Shown: positions 49,901 to 59,096 of the stretch, piece by piece | Layout: the number at the start of each line of letters is the position of its first letter | Position numbering within the stretch: the stretch's first letter is position 1 | NCBI RefSeq assembly: GCF_031453675.1 | Contig: NZ_JAVIZX010000001.1 | Location: 2,998,001 to 3,062,000, forward strand | Direction of reading: 5' to 3' | DNA length: 64,000 nucleotides | Origin: Paracidovorax wautersii | Lineage (GTDB): Bacteria > Pseudomonadota > Gammaproteobacteria > Burkholderiales > Burkholderiaceae_C | Program-made: the position numbers and the translations under genes | Notes under the pieces: model-generated | Told to the model about the DNA's origin: nothing | The model's database searches: none | Seen by the model: the letters and a program-made list of their open reading frames with translations, nothing else

Positions 49901-52900
49901 CGGGTCGTGCGCGTGTCGTACCAGTTGTAGAAATGACCTCGGAACCGCTCCAGCGTCTGCAGGGTGGCGAAAGTCGCTTCCAGGCGCTCGCAGGTCTGCA
50001 GTGCTCCAGCCCATCCGAAGTCACGGGCCGCCACCGCCGACAGCAGGTACAGGCCGACGTTGGTGGGGGAGGTGCGGTGCGCGACCACCGGCTTCGGGTC
50101 TTCCTGGAAGTTGTCCGGCGGCAGCATGTGCTCGGCCGGCGTCACGAAGGTCTCGAAGAAGCGCCAGGTGCGCCGTGCCGTGCGCCGCAGGGCCATGGCA
50201 TCGGCGAGTTGGGGCGCGCCGGATGGCACGAGCGGCGGGCGGCGGCTGGCGCGCCAAGCCAGGGCCGGCGCCGCGAGCCAGAGCACCAGCAGACACAATG
50301 CCATGGGCCATGCCGCGGACGAGAACACGCCAACGCCCACGACCAATGCCACGGCCAGCAGCACGCCGCCGGCCATTTGCCCATAGAAGCCCGCTACGCC
50401 GGGCCGCGGGCGAGCGGCGGACTGGGCGGCGGTGGTCCATTCCAGCAGGTGTCGATGGGTCGCGTACAGCCTGATCAGCGTGCGCGTGATGGCGTCCAGA
50501 GCGCGCCAAGCCTGGTCAGGCAGCAGGGTCAGCGTCCAGGCCGCCTGCAGCGCGGCCATCCGAAGATCGCTGGCCAGCAGGCGCAGGTGGCTGCCCAGCC
50601 CGATGCCTGCGCGCGGCGGCCCCAGCCCCGCCAGGCTGGGCAGGAAGGCTGGCACGGCCAGCGCCAGCACCAGCAGCCCCATGGCCTGCAGTGATTGAGG
50701 CCAAGGCAGCCAGGCGCACAGCGCGAAGGCCAGCAGGCTTGTGGGCGCGAGCAGGGAGCGCCGCAGGTTGTCGATCATCTTCCAGCGGCCCACCGGCGGC
50801 ACGGCCGCGCCCGCGTGGCGCCGCCCGAGCACCCAGGGCAGGAGCTGCCAGTCGCCGCGCGTCCAGCGGTGTTGGCGCCGCGCGGCGACGTCGTAGCGGG
50901 CCGGGAACTCCTCGACCACCTCGACGTCCGACGCGAGTCCTGCGCGCGCGAACACGCCCTCGAACAGGTCGTGGCTGAGCATCGTGTTCTCGGGGATGCG
51001 CCCGGCGAGCGCGGCCTCGAAGGCATCGACGTCGTAGATGCCCTTGCCGGTGTAGGAGCCTTCGCCGAACAGATCCTGGTAGACGTCGGACACCGCGGCC
51101 GAGTAGGGGTCCATGCCACCCGGGCCGGACGACAGGCGCTGGTAGAGCGAGCCTTCGCGGCCCAGCGGCAGCGCGGGCGTCACGCGCGGCTGTAGGATGG
51201 CGTAGCCGCCCGTCACGCGCTGTTCGACATCGCTCCAGCGCGCGCGGTTCAGGGGGTGGGCCATCTTGCCGATCAGTCTCAGCGCCGCGTCGCGCGGCAG
51301 CCGGGTGTCGGCGTCCAGCGTGATGACGTAGCGCACGCCGGCCAGGATGTCGGGTTGCTGGGCGTTGTCGGCAGCGCCGCCATCCAGTGGCATGAAGCTG
51401 GTGTCGGTGGCGCCACGCAGCAGCCGGTTGAGTTCATGGAGCTTGCCACGCTTGCGCTCCCAGCCCATCCAGCGGTTCTCGCTGGCGTTGAACCGGCGTC
51501 GCCGGTGCAGCAGGTAGAAGCGCTTGCCGCCCGGGGCCGGGCCATGCCGTTGGTTCAGTGCGGCGATGGCCTCCTGCGCGATGCCGATCAGGTGGGCGTC
51601 ACCGTCGAGCACTTCCGTGTCCGCGTCCAGACCGTCCGACAGCAGGGCAAAGGACAGGTCGCCACCTGCGCCGGCCAGATGGTGGACTTCAAGGCTCTCG
51701 ATGTGGCTGAGCAGTTCTGCCTCGCTCGACAGCAGCGTGGGTACGACGACCAGTGTGCGCAGATTGGCAGGAACCCCATCGGCCAGCGCCAGGGCAGGGA
51801 GGCTCGTGGCGCCAGAGCGCGAGGCAACTGCGCGCTGGACCAGGGCCGTGGCCACCTCGATGGCGGGCAGGAATGCGGCCAGCGCGAGCGCCGCCAGCAC
51901 CCCGGCGGGAGCTGCCGCCGAGGCGCCCGTGGCAAAGACGGCCCAGAACGCCAGGCCCAGCAGCATCGCTGCCAGCGCGAGGATGGCGGCTACGTAGCCG
52001 CCAAGCCCGAGGCGGATGTTGAAGCGGTCGATGCGCACGGCCAGCGGCGGCCGGAATCCGATGGCCTGCTCCAATTCGCCGCGCCCCTCGGCGATCAGGT
52101 AATGGCCGGGATTTGCCATGCTGGCGTCCTGGACGCGAAGCTCGGACGTCTTTTGCGAAGCCGCCAGTGCCAACGCCCGCTCGGCGATCGCGAGTTCGGA
52201 CAGGGGCGAACCCCGTGCCAGTTGCTCGATCGCGGTGCGGTAGCGGTTGCGTGTCGGAAAATCCATTTCTGCGAAGGCGCTGGCGGCCCGCAGGCGCGCA
52301 TCCACCAGGCTGTTGCTCTCGAACAGATCAGCCCAGTCGATGTCCGACATCAGGCGCATGCTGGTGATGACGTTGCGTACCGAGACGTTGGAAGCGCCCT
52401 GGCGCTGTTGTGCATGCAGGATGGCCTGGTCCGCATCCGTACCCTGGTTGCGCAGCCGCTCGTCCAGCCATTGCAGAGCCGGCGTGGTGCGGGGATCCTG
52501 GTCGCGCAAGCGCTTGGCGAGCTGCGCGGCGAACAGCTCGGATACCGGGCCGCTCGCGCGCGTGGCGATGTCCCGGTCCAGCGCCGCATACGCGCCGCCT
52601 GGCTCCAGCAGACGGTCGGCGAGCCGTTGAGCGTCGGCGCGCGCGGCACGTCCGGCCGTGATCTGGTCGGCCAGCCGGCGCAGGTTCTCCACCAGTACGA
52701 TGCGCAGAGTGATCGCCACGGCCCAGAGTTCGCTGATGTCCAGCGGCTGGACTTCCTGGTAGGCCGCGATGAAGCGGCGCAGGACGGTGGCGTCGAAGTG
52801 GCTGTCGGTATGGGCGACGAAGGCCCAGGCGAGTCCGAAGACGCGTGGATAGCCCGCCAGCGGACCGTCTGCCAGCTTGGGCAGTTGGCGGTAGTAGCCC

Positions 52901-53232
52901 GGCGGCAGGTCGGTGCGGATCTCGCGCACTTGCGCCTCGACCACGTGGTAGTTGTCCAGCAGCCATTCGGCGGCCGGGACCACGCGGCGGCCCGCAGCCA
53001 CTTCCGCGGCACCCGCACGGTAGGCCAGCAGCAGCTCGGCGGCGTTGCCGCGCAGCCGGCTGTGCAGCGAAGGCACCCGGGGCGGGTTGGTGCTGACCTG
53101 CTGGGCCGCGGCGAGGCTGCGCGCGTGCTGCTCCAGGCGCTCGATGCCGAACAGTTCCTCGCGCACGGGTGCAGTGTCCGACCACGGCCCTTGGGCAGAG
53201 CGCTGAAAGGCGAAATGAAGAACGGAATGCAT
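46912..53232 (-). CDS. Cyclic beta-1,2-glucan synthase, N-terminal part (frameshifted gene)
   Basis: Makes cyclic beta-1,2-glucans that act as osmoprotectants and in host interaction. This reading frame has 2106 residues against about 2850 for whole family members. It contains an N-terminal region, transmembrane segments (about 420-470 and 820-860), the GT84 domain with YVITLDADTRLP and QHRWTRGDWQLLPW, a glucoamylase-like domain (NWYDTRTTRVLAPAYVSSVDSGNLAGHL) and the N-terminal GH94 lobe. It stops out of frame after PAPWINVIANPG because of one extra G in a CCCCGGG run (near 46972-46978). Confidence 0.82.
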   Translation of the reverse strand: MHSVLHFAFQRSAQGPWSDTAPVREELFGIERLEQHARSLAAAQQVSTNPPRVPSLHSRLRGNAAELLLAYRAGAAEVAAGRRVVPAAEWLLDNYHVVEAQVREIRTDLPPGYYRQLPKLADGPLAGYPRVFGLAWAFVAHTDSHFDATVLRRFIAAYQEVQPLDISELWAVAITLRIVLVENLRRLADQITAGRAARADAQRLADRLLEPGGAYAALDRDIATRASGPVSELFAAQLAKRLRDQDPRTTPALQWLDERLRNQGTDADQAILHAQQRQGASNVSVRNVITSMRLMSDIDWADLFESNSLVDARLRAASAFAEMDFPTRNRYRTAIEQLARGSPLSELAIAERALALAASQKTSELRVQDASMANPGHYLIAEGRGELEQAIGFRPPLAVRIDRFNIRLGLGGYVAAILALAAMLLGLAFWAVFATGASAAAPAGVLAALALAAFLPAIEVATALVQRAVASRSGATSLPALALADGVPANLRTLVVVPTLLSSEAELLSHIESLEVHHLAGAGGDLSFALLSDGLDADTEVLDGDAHLIGIAQEAIAALNQRHGPAPGGKRFYLLHRRRRFNASENRWMGWERKRGKLHELNRLLRGATDTSFMPLDGGAADNAQQPDILAGVRYVITLDADTRLPRDAALRLIGKMAHPLNRARWSDVEQRVTGGYAILQPRVTPALPLGREGSLYQRLSSGPGGMDPYSAAVSDVYQDLFGEGSYTGKGIYDVDAFEAALAGRIPENTMLSHDLFEGVFARAGLASDVEVVEEFPARYDVAARRQHRWTRGDWQLLPWVLGRRHAGAAVPPVGRWKMIDNLRRSLLAPTSLLAFALCAWLPWPQSLQAMGLLVLALAVPAFLPSLAGLGPPRAGIGLGSHLRLLASDLRMAALQAAWTLTLLPDQAWRALDAITRTLIRLYATHRHLLEWTTAAQSAARPRPGVAGFYGQMAGGVLLAVALVVGVGVFSSAAWPMALCLLVLWLAAPALAWRASRRPPLVPSGAPQLADAMALRRTARRTWRFFETFVTPAEHMLPPDNFQEDPKPVVAHRTSPTNVGLYLLSAVAARDFGWAGALQTCERLEATFATLQTLERFRGHFYNWYDTRTTRVLAPAYVSSVDSGNLAGHLIALANACEEWVGALQPADWTEGAGDALALARESASAKPAAQGPQGQRLLALLDDIDAGLQGPASLLLPVLQRLADKAAEEARTLVPAVQAEGDDLLFWTDTLRGRIGQQARDAASFAAAAHGLDARWQALAQHARALALDMDFAFLLDPERKLLSIGYAAVENVLDANCYDLLASEARLASLFAIAKGDVPTRHWFRLGRTAIPVGRGSALVSWSGSMFEYLMPSLVMRAPAGSLLEQTNRLIVQHQVAYGRQMGVPWGISESAYNARDLEFTYQYSNFGVPGLGLKRGLAEDLVIAPYATGLATMVDAPLAQRNFERLQALGALGRHGFYEALDFTRARQPGGSQVAIVRNYMAHHQGMTLVAIANTLQGARMRERFHREPMIQACELLLQERMPRLVAVAHARAEEVPSGVADPHGDLHAVRRMDPSAAAAPATHLLSNGRYAVMLTAAGTGYSRWRDMAVTRWREDATRDDWGAYVYLRDTDGGRVWSAAAQPLGVAADSHEVVFAEDHAAFTRHDGSLTTTMEVLVSAEADGEVRRVTVVNTGRKAREVELTSYAEVVLAPPAADDAHPAFAKMFVQTEYLPEFGALVATRRPRTPNEPPVWAAHFAVVEGMATAPVQYESDRARFLGRGRTSATAQAMADGAALSGTAGTVLDPVFSVRHRVRIVPGQMARLAFWTLVAPSREALLDLVDQHHDRSAFERARTLAWTQAQVQLRHIGIEADEAADFQRLAAPILYADARFRAPAEAIARGAGPQSGLWRHAVSGDLPIVLLRIDDIEDMAQVRQLLRAHEYWRMKGLSVDLVIVNERASSYVQDLQTAIETAVRRSQSRPRLDGEAMARGVVHTLRADLMDTSARALLQSAARVVLLARRGDIARQIARLPQAALTASPALEAAAQPPSSALPRQAQGPDTARLEFFNGLGGFDQGGREYVTVLADGQTTPAPWINVIANPGLRLPGLGRWQRQHVGRQQP

Positions 53233-53346
53233 GGGCGCCTTTCAGGGCGCCACGGGCATGCGAGGCCCCGCGATCAACCCGCCGAGAAGAAGATGGGCAA
53301 GATGGCCCTTGTGGAAGCGGCTGGGCGATGTGGCCCAGCACGCCTG

Positions 53347-53481
53347 TCAAGACTTCTTGGGAGTCCGAACCGGTGCCGCCACGGTCCTGGCCAGGACCGT
53401 GGGTGCCGGGACTGCCGGCACCGGTTTCTTCTTGGGCTTTTTCAGTTCCCGGTTACCGCGCTTTTGCTCTTTTGCCGCCAT
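53347..53481 (-). CDS. Small basic hypothetical protein (44 residues)
   Basis: A Lys/Pro-rich peptide, MAAKEQKRGNRELKKPKK at its start and an Ala/Val/Pro/Thr tail ending RTPKKS. AGGAG lies eight bases before the ATG. Similar tiny KRGNRE-KKPKK proteins occur in Burkholderiales with no known role. It ends about 115 bp upstream of the glucan synthase on the same strand. Confidence 0.65.
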   Translation of the reverse strand: MAAKEQKRGNRELKKPKKKPVPAVPAPTVLARTVAAPVRTPKKS

Positions 53482-54171
53482 GAAGTGCTCCTGCTCTTGA
53501 GATTTCAGCCCGCTATTGCGAGCGAAGGGTGCGAAGCCGTTCAACAAGAAGCGGCTGGCGAGTGCGTCAGGAAAGGAAGGTGATCTGCAAGACGCTGGCG
53601 TCAATCAGCGGGAAGCGGAGGGGTCCGCCCATTCGGTAACAACTACATATGGTGGCATGCGGCTGCATTTCAAGGCTCATTCCTCGCTTGAGCCTCCCTC
53701 CACTCTTTGCCCATCCCTCGGCCCTGAGCTGCGTGGATTGCCTCCGGGCTGGGGAGGTTGTACCGGTCTTGCTGCGTCCATCGGATGTGCCATACGCAGG
53801 CCGGAATAGCTTGCACTGCATTGAGTGCCGGCGGCTGGCCGGCAAAGCTGAGCAGTGCGCTTGCAGGTCGTAGGTACACAGGCTGTACTCTACGTACGTG
53901 CCACTACGAACAAGCCCGCGTGAAGCGGGCTTTAGGAATTTGGCCGTGGACTCTTACGCGACCCACGCTTACGGCAATTCACATGCAGGACTGATCTTCT
54001 ACTTTTTTGTCGCGAACAATCGTGCGACGCGCCGGTTGGATGCGGCTTGCCTGGCCAGGCACCAGCGAGTTGTATGCCTGCTGGGTTGATTCATAGTAGC
54101 ACATCGTTGCCGAAAGGTGTTTTGGGATTGGGCGCGCGCTCCTGCACCTGCTATCTCTTCGGGTATCTGCC
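53482..54171. other. Gene-poor island segment
   Basis: About 690 bp without a convincing gene on either strand. A hairpin AAGCCCGC/GCGGGCTT followed by only three Ts (53912-53932) looks like a weak terminator. TACGTACGT lies at 53892-53900. The base composition is lower in GC than the flanking core genes. Confidence 0.5.
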
Positions 54172-54408
54172 ATGTCATCGGCATGGCCTCTTCTGGCACT
54201 GCCGAGCCAACTGGGATCGATGCGGCAGGCTGCGCGCAAGGCGCAGCGGCTGACCCAGTCGGCGCTGGCCGGCCGACTCGGCCTGAGCTAGGCGTGGCTT
54301 CTTGCTCGTACATCCGCGGCCATTGCCGAAGTGCAAGCCGAATTGCCACAGGACTTCTCACCGCGTGTCCGCGATGCCATCGTGGGCGGGCTTGAGCAGG
54401 CGGTCTGA
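54172..54408 (+). pseudogene. Fused remnant of a HipB/HipA toxin-antitoxin locus
   Basis: From the ATG at 54172 the frame reads MSSAWPLLALPSQLGSM and RQAARKAQRLTQSALAGRLGLS, the start of a HipB-like XRE antitoxin, then a stop (54289-54291). The same frame goes straight on as AIAEVQAELPQDFSPRVRDAIVGGLEQAV and stops at 54408, which resembles the C-terminal end of HipA kinases. An internal deletion removing most of hipB and nearly all of hipA would give this. Confidence 0.55.
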
Positions 54409-54564
54409 ACACTCCGTGGGATGCCGCCGTAGGCAGGCGAAGAGCGGGGCGTTCCAGGGCAAGTTCGAGCGCGCTAACATGCAACGTGATCGACGATAAG
54501 GCTGAAAGTGTAGATGCCGCGCAAATCGTTCCATAACCCGCGCCAGGCTTAAGCGAGCTTTTTT

Positions 54565-54666
54565 GACGGTAAATGCCGACGGTAAAACTTACGACGATCA
54601 TCGCAAATCCCTTTAACCACGCGGGCTTGCGAGACCTGTTGATGATGGAGTGGGAGTGAACTGACG
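54565..54666. repeat. Island right end: arm-site pair and attR-like repeat
   Basis: GACGGTAA at 54565 and 54578 (13 bp apart), the 59-bp block 54596-54654 shared with 41556-41614, and the core GAGTGGGAGTGAACTGACG (54648-54666) shared with the guaA end. Bases 54409-54564 show no gene. Confidence 0.72.
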
Positions 54667-54755
54667 GCTACCGGGCAGCCCAACGCATCGGGCCTGGCGT
54701 CGTGCTAACGGTATGACGACGCAATCCCGGTGCCAACGACTTTGTCAGGCCTGTC

Positions 54756-55757
54756 ATGCCGCGCCAAACGAAATTTACCCTGGATCCCGGGTGGCAACCG
54801 CTTTTGAAGGACCTGGGTCTTTCTGCCGCTCGCGTCCTGGTGGCGGCCGGGCTGCCGGAAGATCTGTGGAACCAAGAAGAGCGCGGAGTCACGGCCGAGG
54901 CGTATTTCCGCTTTTGGCGCGCCGTTGAGGCCGCAGCAGGTGGCACGGCCTTTCCCGTGCGCCTGATGGCGGGTTTCTCCGCCGAGTCGTTCAGCCCCCC
55001 GTTGTTTGCAGCGCTGTGCAGCGCCCATCTGGCGCAGGCCGTGCAACGGCTGGCCCGATACAAGCCCCTCGTGGCGCCCATGCGCCTGGACGTGGAGGTG
55101 GGGCGCGCCGGGGAATTGACGATCGCGCCCCGTTGGCTCGTGGGTTCTGCGGACGTCCCGGACTCCCTGCAGGTGACCGAAGTCGCCTTCTTCCTGAGGC
55201 TCGCCAGGCTGGCCACGCGAGTGCCTGTGACCGCATTCCGTGTGCGGTCGCCGGCGCAGGTTCCGTTGGCAGACCGTCCTCAGTACGACAGATTCTTCGG
55301 TGTGCCGGCGGAGTACGGCGAGGCTGCCTGCATCGCCTTCAGCCCCGAGGCTGCCGTGCTTCCCTTCGTCACAGCCAACGACGGCATGTGGCGTGTCTTC
55401 GAGCCGGACTTGCGGCGGCGTCTGAGCCAATTGGATATGGATGCACCGGTGGCGGAGCGCGTTCGGTCGCTTCTTCTGGAGCTGATCCCCAGCAATGCGG
55501 CAACGGTCGATGTGGTCACTCGGCGCCTTGGAATGAGCAAGCGGACGCTGCAGCGCCGCCTGGAAGCGGAGGGCGCCAGCTTCCGTGCGTTGCTCAATGC
55601 CAGCCGCGAAAACCTGGCACGCCACTACCTGCACAACACCACCCTGTCGGGTGGAGAGATCGCCTTTCTCCTGGGGTTCGAAGACCCCAATTCCTTCTAC
55701 CGTGCGTTCCAGGGCTGGACCGGGCAGACGCCCGAAGGTGTCCGTCGAGCGATGTGA
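54756..55757 (+). CDS. AraC-family transcriptional regulator
   Basis: A 333-residue regulator with an Arabinose_bd-like N-terminal domain (about 20-205, containing LPEDLWNQEERGVTAEAYFRFWRAVE) and a C-terminal AraC HTH pair (VVTRRLGMSKRTLQRRLEAEGASF; second helix GEIAFLLGFEDPNSFYRAFQGWTGQTPEGVRR). This is the first gene beyond the island. It is followed at 246 bp by an SDR gene on the same strand that it may control. The effector is unknown. Confidence 0.92.
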   Translation: MPRQTKFTLDPGWQPLLKDLGLSAARVLVAAGLPEDLWNQEERGVTAEAYFRFWRAVEAAAGGTAFPVRLMAGFSAESFSPPLFAALCSAHLAQAVQRLARYKPLVAPMRLDVEVGRAGELTIAPRWLVGSADVPDSLQVTEVAFFLRLARLATRVPVTAFRVRSPAQVPLADRPQYDRFFGVPAEYGEAACIAFSPEAAVLPFVTANDGMWRVFEPDLRRRLSQLDMDAPVAERVRSLLLELIPSNAATVDVVTRRLGMSKRTLQRRLEAEGASFRALLNASRENLARHYLHNTTLSGGEIAFLLGFEDPNSFYRAFQGWTGQTPEGVRRAM

Positions 55758-56002
55758 TCGCTGGCGGCACCGAGGGCGGGGGAGAGGAGGCCATTGGGCT
55801 ACCGCGGTCTGCAGGGGCAACGCGGTTGCGGTGCAGCCTCCATGAGCGTGACGGTGTGGGGAGCCGCCTGGCACACATGGCAGGCAGCTTGGCGCATTCC
55901 GCAAGGGCCGGTCCTCGAGGTGGCTTCTACAGTGACGGGCGAGCAAGGTCGCGGCTGCCTCGGCCGCCTCCGGCACTTTGTCCCAGAAAAGGATCCGTCT
56001 AT

Positions 56003-56833
56003 ATGAATGCCAAAGTCGCGCTGGTCACGGGCGCATCGTCCGGAATCGGCGAAGCCACCGCGCTCAGGTTGAAAGAGCAGGGTTGTATCGTCTATGCCGC
56101 AGCGCGGCGTGTCGACCGCATGCGGTCGCTGGCACGCGCTGGCATCCATGTGTTGAAGATGGATGTGACCGACGACGCGTCGGTACAGGCCGGTGTGGAT
56201 GCGGTGGCCGGCGGGTCCGGGCGCATCGATGTGCTGGTCAACAACGCAGGCTACGGCTCCTACGGTGCAGTCGAAGAGGTGCCACTCGCGGAGGCCTGCG
56301 CCCAGTTCGACGTCAACGTGTTTGGCGTTGCCCGCCTGACGCAGCGGGTACTGCCGCACATGCGTGCGCAGCGGTCAGGAACCATCATCAACATCACTTC
56401 GATGGGCGGCAGGATGCACACGCCGCTGGGTGCGTGGTACCACGGAACCAAGTTCGCCCTGGAAGGCTTCAGTGACTGCCTGCGCCTGGAAGTGGCGCCG
56501 TTCGGCATCGACGTCGTGATCGTCGAGCCGGGCGGTATCAAGACCGAATGGGGTGGCATCGCCGCCGCGAAGCTCCGCGAGATGTCCGGTCGCGGCGCCT
56601 ACGCGGAGCAGGCGAGCGCGATGTCCGAATGGATGGTGGGCGAGGCCAGTCGAAAGCAGTTGTCGCCCCCCGAACTGATCGCGGACACGATCGGCAGAGC
56701 GGTGGCGGCACGCCGTCCGAAGACGCGCTACGCCGTTGGCTTCGGCGCGAAGCCTTTGATCTTTTTGCGGCGCCTGCTGTCCGACCGTGCATTCGACAAC
56801 CTGATGCGCCGCGCTGCGGGCTTCCCACGCTAG
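56003..56833 (+). CDS. Short-chain dehydrogenase/reductase
   Basis: A 276-residue classical SDR. TGASSGIG (9-16), NNAGYGSYGAVEEV, the catalytic Ser in NITSMGG and YHGTK (Tyr/Lys) are present, with a longer C-terminal part (RYAVGFGAKPLIFLRRLLSDRAFDNLM) like the retinol/oxidoreductase subgroup. AAAAGGA lies upstream of the ATG. Substrate unknown. The 245-bp gap before it shows no other gene. Confidence 0.9.
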   Translation: MNAKVALVTGASSGIGEATALRLKEQGCIVYAAARRVDRMRSLARAGIHVLKMDVTDDASVQAGVDAVAGGSGRIDVLVNNAGYGSYGAVEEVPLAEACAQFDVNVFGVARLTQRVLPHMRAQRSGTIINITSMGGRMHTPLGAWYHGTKFALEGFSDCLRLEVAPFGIDVVIVEPGGIKTEWGGIAAAKLREMSGRGAYAEQASAMSEWMVGEASRKQLSPPELIADTIGRAVAARRPKTRYAVGFGAKPLIFLRRLLSDRAFDNLMRRAAGFPR

Positions 56834-57110
56834 GGCCGACGTTCGCGATGGGCCTCCGGACGCGCAAGGCGTCCGCCCGGACGACCGCGCGTTTTTCCCA
56901 CCACTGCTGACGCCAGTGTGGTCGGCACTGTGAACGACTGCCACTCGGGTCAGATCCGCCGGAAGACTTTCGGCGAAGGGTCAGTCTTCCCCGTCAAACA
57001 CTGCTGGCTTTCTTGCCGCTGTACGGCGATCAACGGGTCCGACGCGCTACCTCACGAATTGTTTTGGGCGGCCCTTCAGTGCCCGGAAGGCATTTTGATC
57101 CATATCGCTT

Positions 57111-57125
57111 ATTGGTATTACCAAT
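57111..57125. promoter_or_regulatory. LldR-type operator 1
   Basis: ATTGGTATTACCAAT, a near-perfect palindrome of the TTGGT-n-ACCAA type bound by LldR (GntR family). It lies 282 bp before lldP. The rest of the 56834-57392 intergenic region holds operator 2 and no gene. Confidence 0.75.
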
Positions 57126-57227
57126 ACAGGAGGTAATAGACGGGCGCACGCGGTATTTGGGGGTTTTCCCTGTGCATCGGTATGGATTGACTGCGGGAGA
57201 ATTCCGGAATTCCACCAATTGGTTTGC

Positions 57228-57242
57228 ATTGGTAATACCAAT
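57228..57242. promoter_or_regulatory. LldR-type operator 2
   Basis: ATTGGTAATACCAAT, one base different from operator 1 and centred 117 bp from it. A further ACCAATTGGT (57213-57222) lies next to it. Two operators at this distance recall the E. coli lldPRD promoter, where LldR is thought to loop the DNA. Confidence 0.75.
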
Positions 57243-57392
57243 ATTCAAGCCAGGAGGAAGTTTCTACCCGGTGGTGGCCGCCACTTCATGAAAGCAGACG
57301 CCCACACATCGACTGCCGCGCGCGAGCACGGTAGCCCAAGGGGTGGCTTTTATCCGGGCGGCTTTCGCCCATTCACCCGAGTCCGCATCGCC

Positions 57393-59075
57393 ATGCAACC
57401 CATCTGGCAACAGAACTACGACCCCGCCGGGAACATCTGGATTTCCGCGCTGGTGGCGCTCATTCCCATCGTCTTCTTCTTCCTCGCATTGACGAAGCTG
57501 CGGCTCAAGGGCTACCAGGCCGGCACGATCACGGTGCTGCTGTCCTTGGGCGTGGCGCTGCTGTTCTATCGCATGCCGGTCAGCGCGGCCCTGGCATCTG
57601 CGGTCTATGGTTTCTTCTACGGCCTGTGGCCCATCGCGTGGATCATCGTGGCCGCGGTGTTCCTCTACAAGATCTCGGTGAAGACGGGTCAGTTCTACGT
57701 CATCCGCTCGTCCATCCTGTCCGTCACGCCCGACCAGCGGCTGCAGCTCATCCTGGTGGGCTTCTGCTTCGGCGCGTTCCTGGAAGGCGCGGCCGGCTTC
57801 GGCGCGCCGGTGGCCATCACGGCCGCGCTGCTGGTGGGCCTGGGCTTTCGGCCTCTCTACGCGGCGGGCCTGTGCCTGATCGCCAACACGGCGCCAGTGG
57901 CCTTCGGCGCCATGGGTATCCCGATCATCGTGGCCGGGCAGGTGTCGGGCGTCGATGCCTTCGCCATCGGGCAGATGGCCGGGCGCCAGCTGCCGTTCAT
58001 GACGGTGATCGTGCTGTTCTGGCTCATGGCGATCATGGACGGATGGCGTGGCGTCAAGGAAACCTGGCCGGCCGTGCTGGTGGGCGGGGGCTCGTTCGCC
58101 ATCGTCCAGTTCCTCACGGCGAACTACATCGGACCGGAACTGCCGGACATCACCTCGGCCATCGTGTCGTTGGTGGCGCTGACCCTGTTCCTGAAGGTGT
58201 GGCAGCCCAAGCGGATCTTCCGCTTCGATGACGAAAAGTCCGCCCCGGGCTCCGCACCCGCAGCGGCCACCGGTGTGTCCAGCGGCGTGCCGCTGACGAC
58301 CGGCACGGTGCTCAAGGCCTGGTCCCCGTTCATCATTCTCACGGCCGTGGTGACGGTGTGGAGCATCAAGCCGTTCAAGGCGCTGTTTGCGGCGCAGGGC
58401 GCGCTCGCCTCCACGGTGGTCAATATTCCCGTGCCCTTCCTGCACAACCTGGTGGAGAAGGCGCCGCCCGTGGTGGCGGCTGCCACGCCCTACGGTGCGG
58501 TGTATTCGCTCAACTGGCTCTCGGCCACGGGCACGGCCATCCTGATCGCCGCGCTGATCACGATCGCCTCCACGCGCCTTTCTCCGGCCAAGGCTGTGGC
58601 CACACTGGGCGAGACGTTCAGGGAACTGGCCGTGCCGATCTACTCCATCGGCATGGTGCTGGCCTTCGCCTTCATCGCCAACTACTCCGGCCTGTCCGCC
58701 ACTTTGGCGCTGGCCCTGGCGCACACGGGGCACGCCTTCACGTTCTTCTCGCCCTTCCTGGGCTGGATCGGCGTGTTCCTGACCGGCTCCGACACCTCGG
58801 CCAATGCGCTGTTCGCCGCACTGCAGGCCACCACCGCGCAGCAGCTGGGCCTGCCCCAGGTGCTGACGGTGGCTGCCAACACCACCGGGGGCGTGACGGG
58901 CAAGATGATCTCGCCGCAGTCCATCGCCATCGCCTGCGCTGCGGTGGGCCTGGCCGGGCGGGAGTCGGACCTGTTCCGCTTCACGGTCAAGCACAGCCTG
59001 GTGTTCGCCGCCATCATCGGTGTGATGACCACCCTGCAGGCGTACATTTTTCCGTGGATGATCCCGGGGCACTGA
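57393..59075 (+). CDS. lldP: L-lactate permease
   Basis: Proton-coupled lactate uptake across the inner membrane. The 560-residue protein has about 12-14 hydrophobic segments. The start [26 protein letters not shown], the [22 protein letters not shown] block and the [17 protein letters not shown] end are signatures of the LctP family. The ATG at 57393 matches the family N-terminus; an ATG 35 codons upstream is possible but adds unrelated sequence. First gene of lldP-lldR-lldD. Confidence 0.94.
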   Translation: MQPIWQQNYDPAGNIWISALVALIPIVFFFLALTKLRLKGYQAGTITVLLSLGVALLFYRMPVSAALASAVYGFFYGLWPIAWIIVAAVFLYKISVKTGQFYVIRSSILSVTPDQRLQLILVGFCFGAFLEGAAGFGAPVAITAALLVGLGFRPLYAAGLCLIANTAPVAFGAMGIPIIVAGQVSGVDAFAIGQMAGRQLPFMTVIVLFWLMAIMDGWRGVKETWPAVLVGGGSFAIVQFLTANYIGPELPDITSAIVSLVALTLFLKVWQPKRIFRFDDEKSAPGSAPAAATGVSSGVPLTTGTVLKAWSPFIILTAVVTVWSIKPFKALFAAQGALASTVVNIPVPFLHNLVEKAPPVVAAATPYGAVYSLNWLSATGTAILIAALITIASTRLSPAKAVATLGETFRELAVPIYSIGMVLAFAFIANYSGLSATLALALAHTGHAFTFFSPFLGWIGVFLTGSDTSANALFAALQATTAQQLGLPQVLTVAANTTGGVTGKMISPQSIAIACAAVGLAGRESDLFRFTVKHSLVFAAIIGVMTTLQAYIFPWMIPGH

Positions 59076-59096
59076 AACCGTACACCCGAGGATCCC

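Larger units (their letters stand above)
40918..54666. mobile_element. Genomic island integrated at the 3' end of guaA (no integrase present)
   Basis: GAGTGGGAGTGAATTGACG at the guaA end (40918-40936) recurs as GAGTGGGAGTGAACTGACG at 54648-54666 (18/19). The guaA 3' end is a known integration site for genomic islands. Pairs of ACGGTAA-type motifs lie near both ends. A third, damaged right-end copy at 41556-41614 shows at least one earlier insertion or deletion. Cargo lies mostly on the minus strand. No complete recombinase or conjugation gene was found, so the element is decayed or depends on an integrase in trans. Confidence 0.8.

Noticed and set aside
53670-54300. Several short frames in the island's gene-poor segment
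   Set aside because: None has a ribosome site or recognisable domain apart from the HipB/HipA-like remnant.
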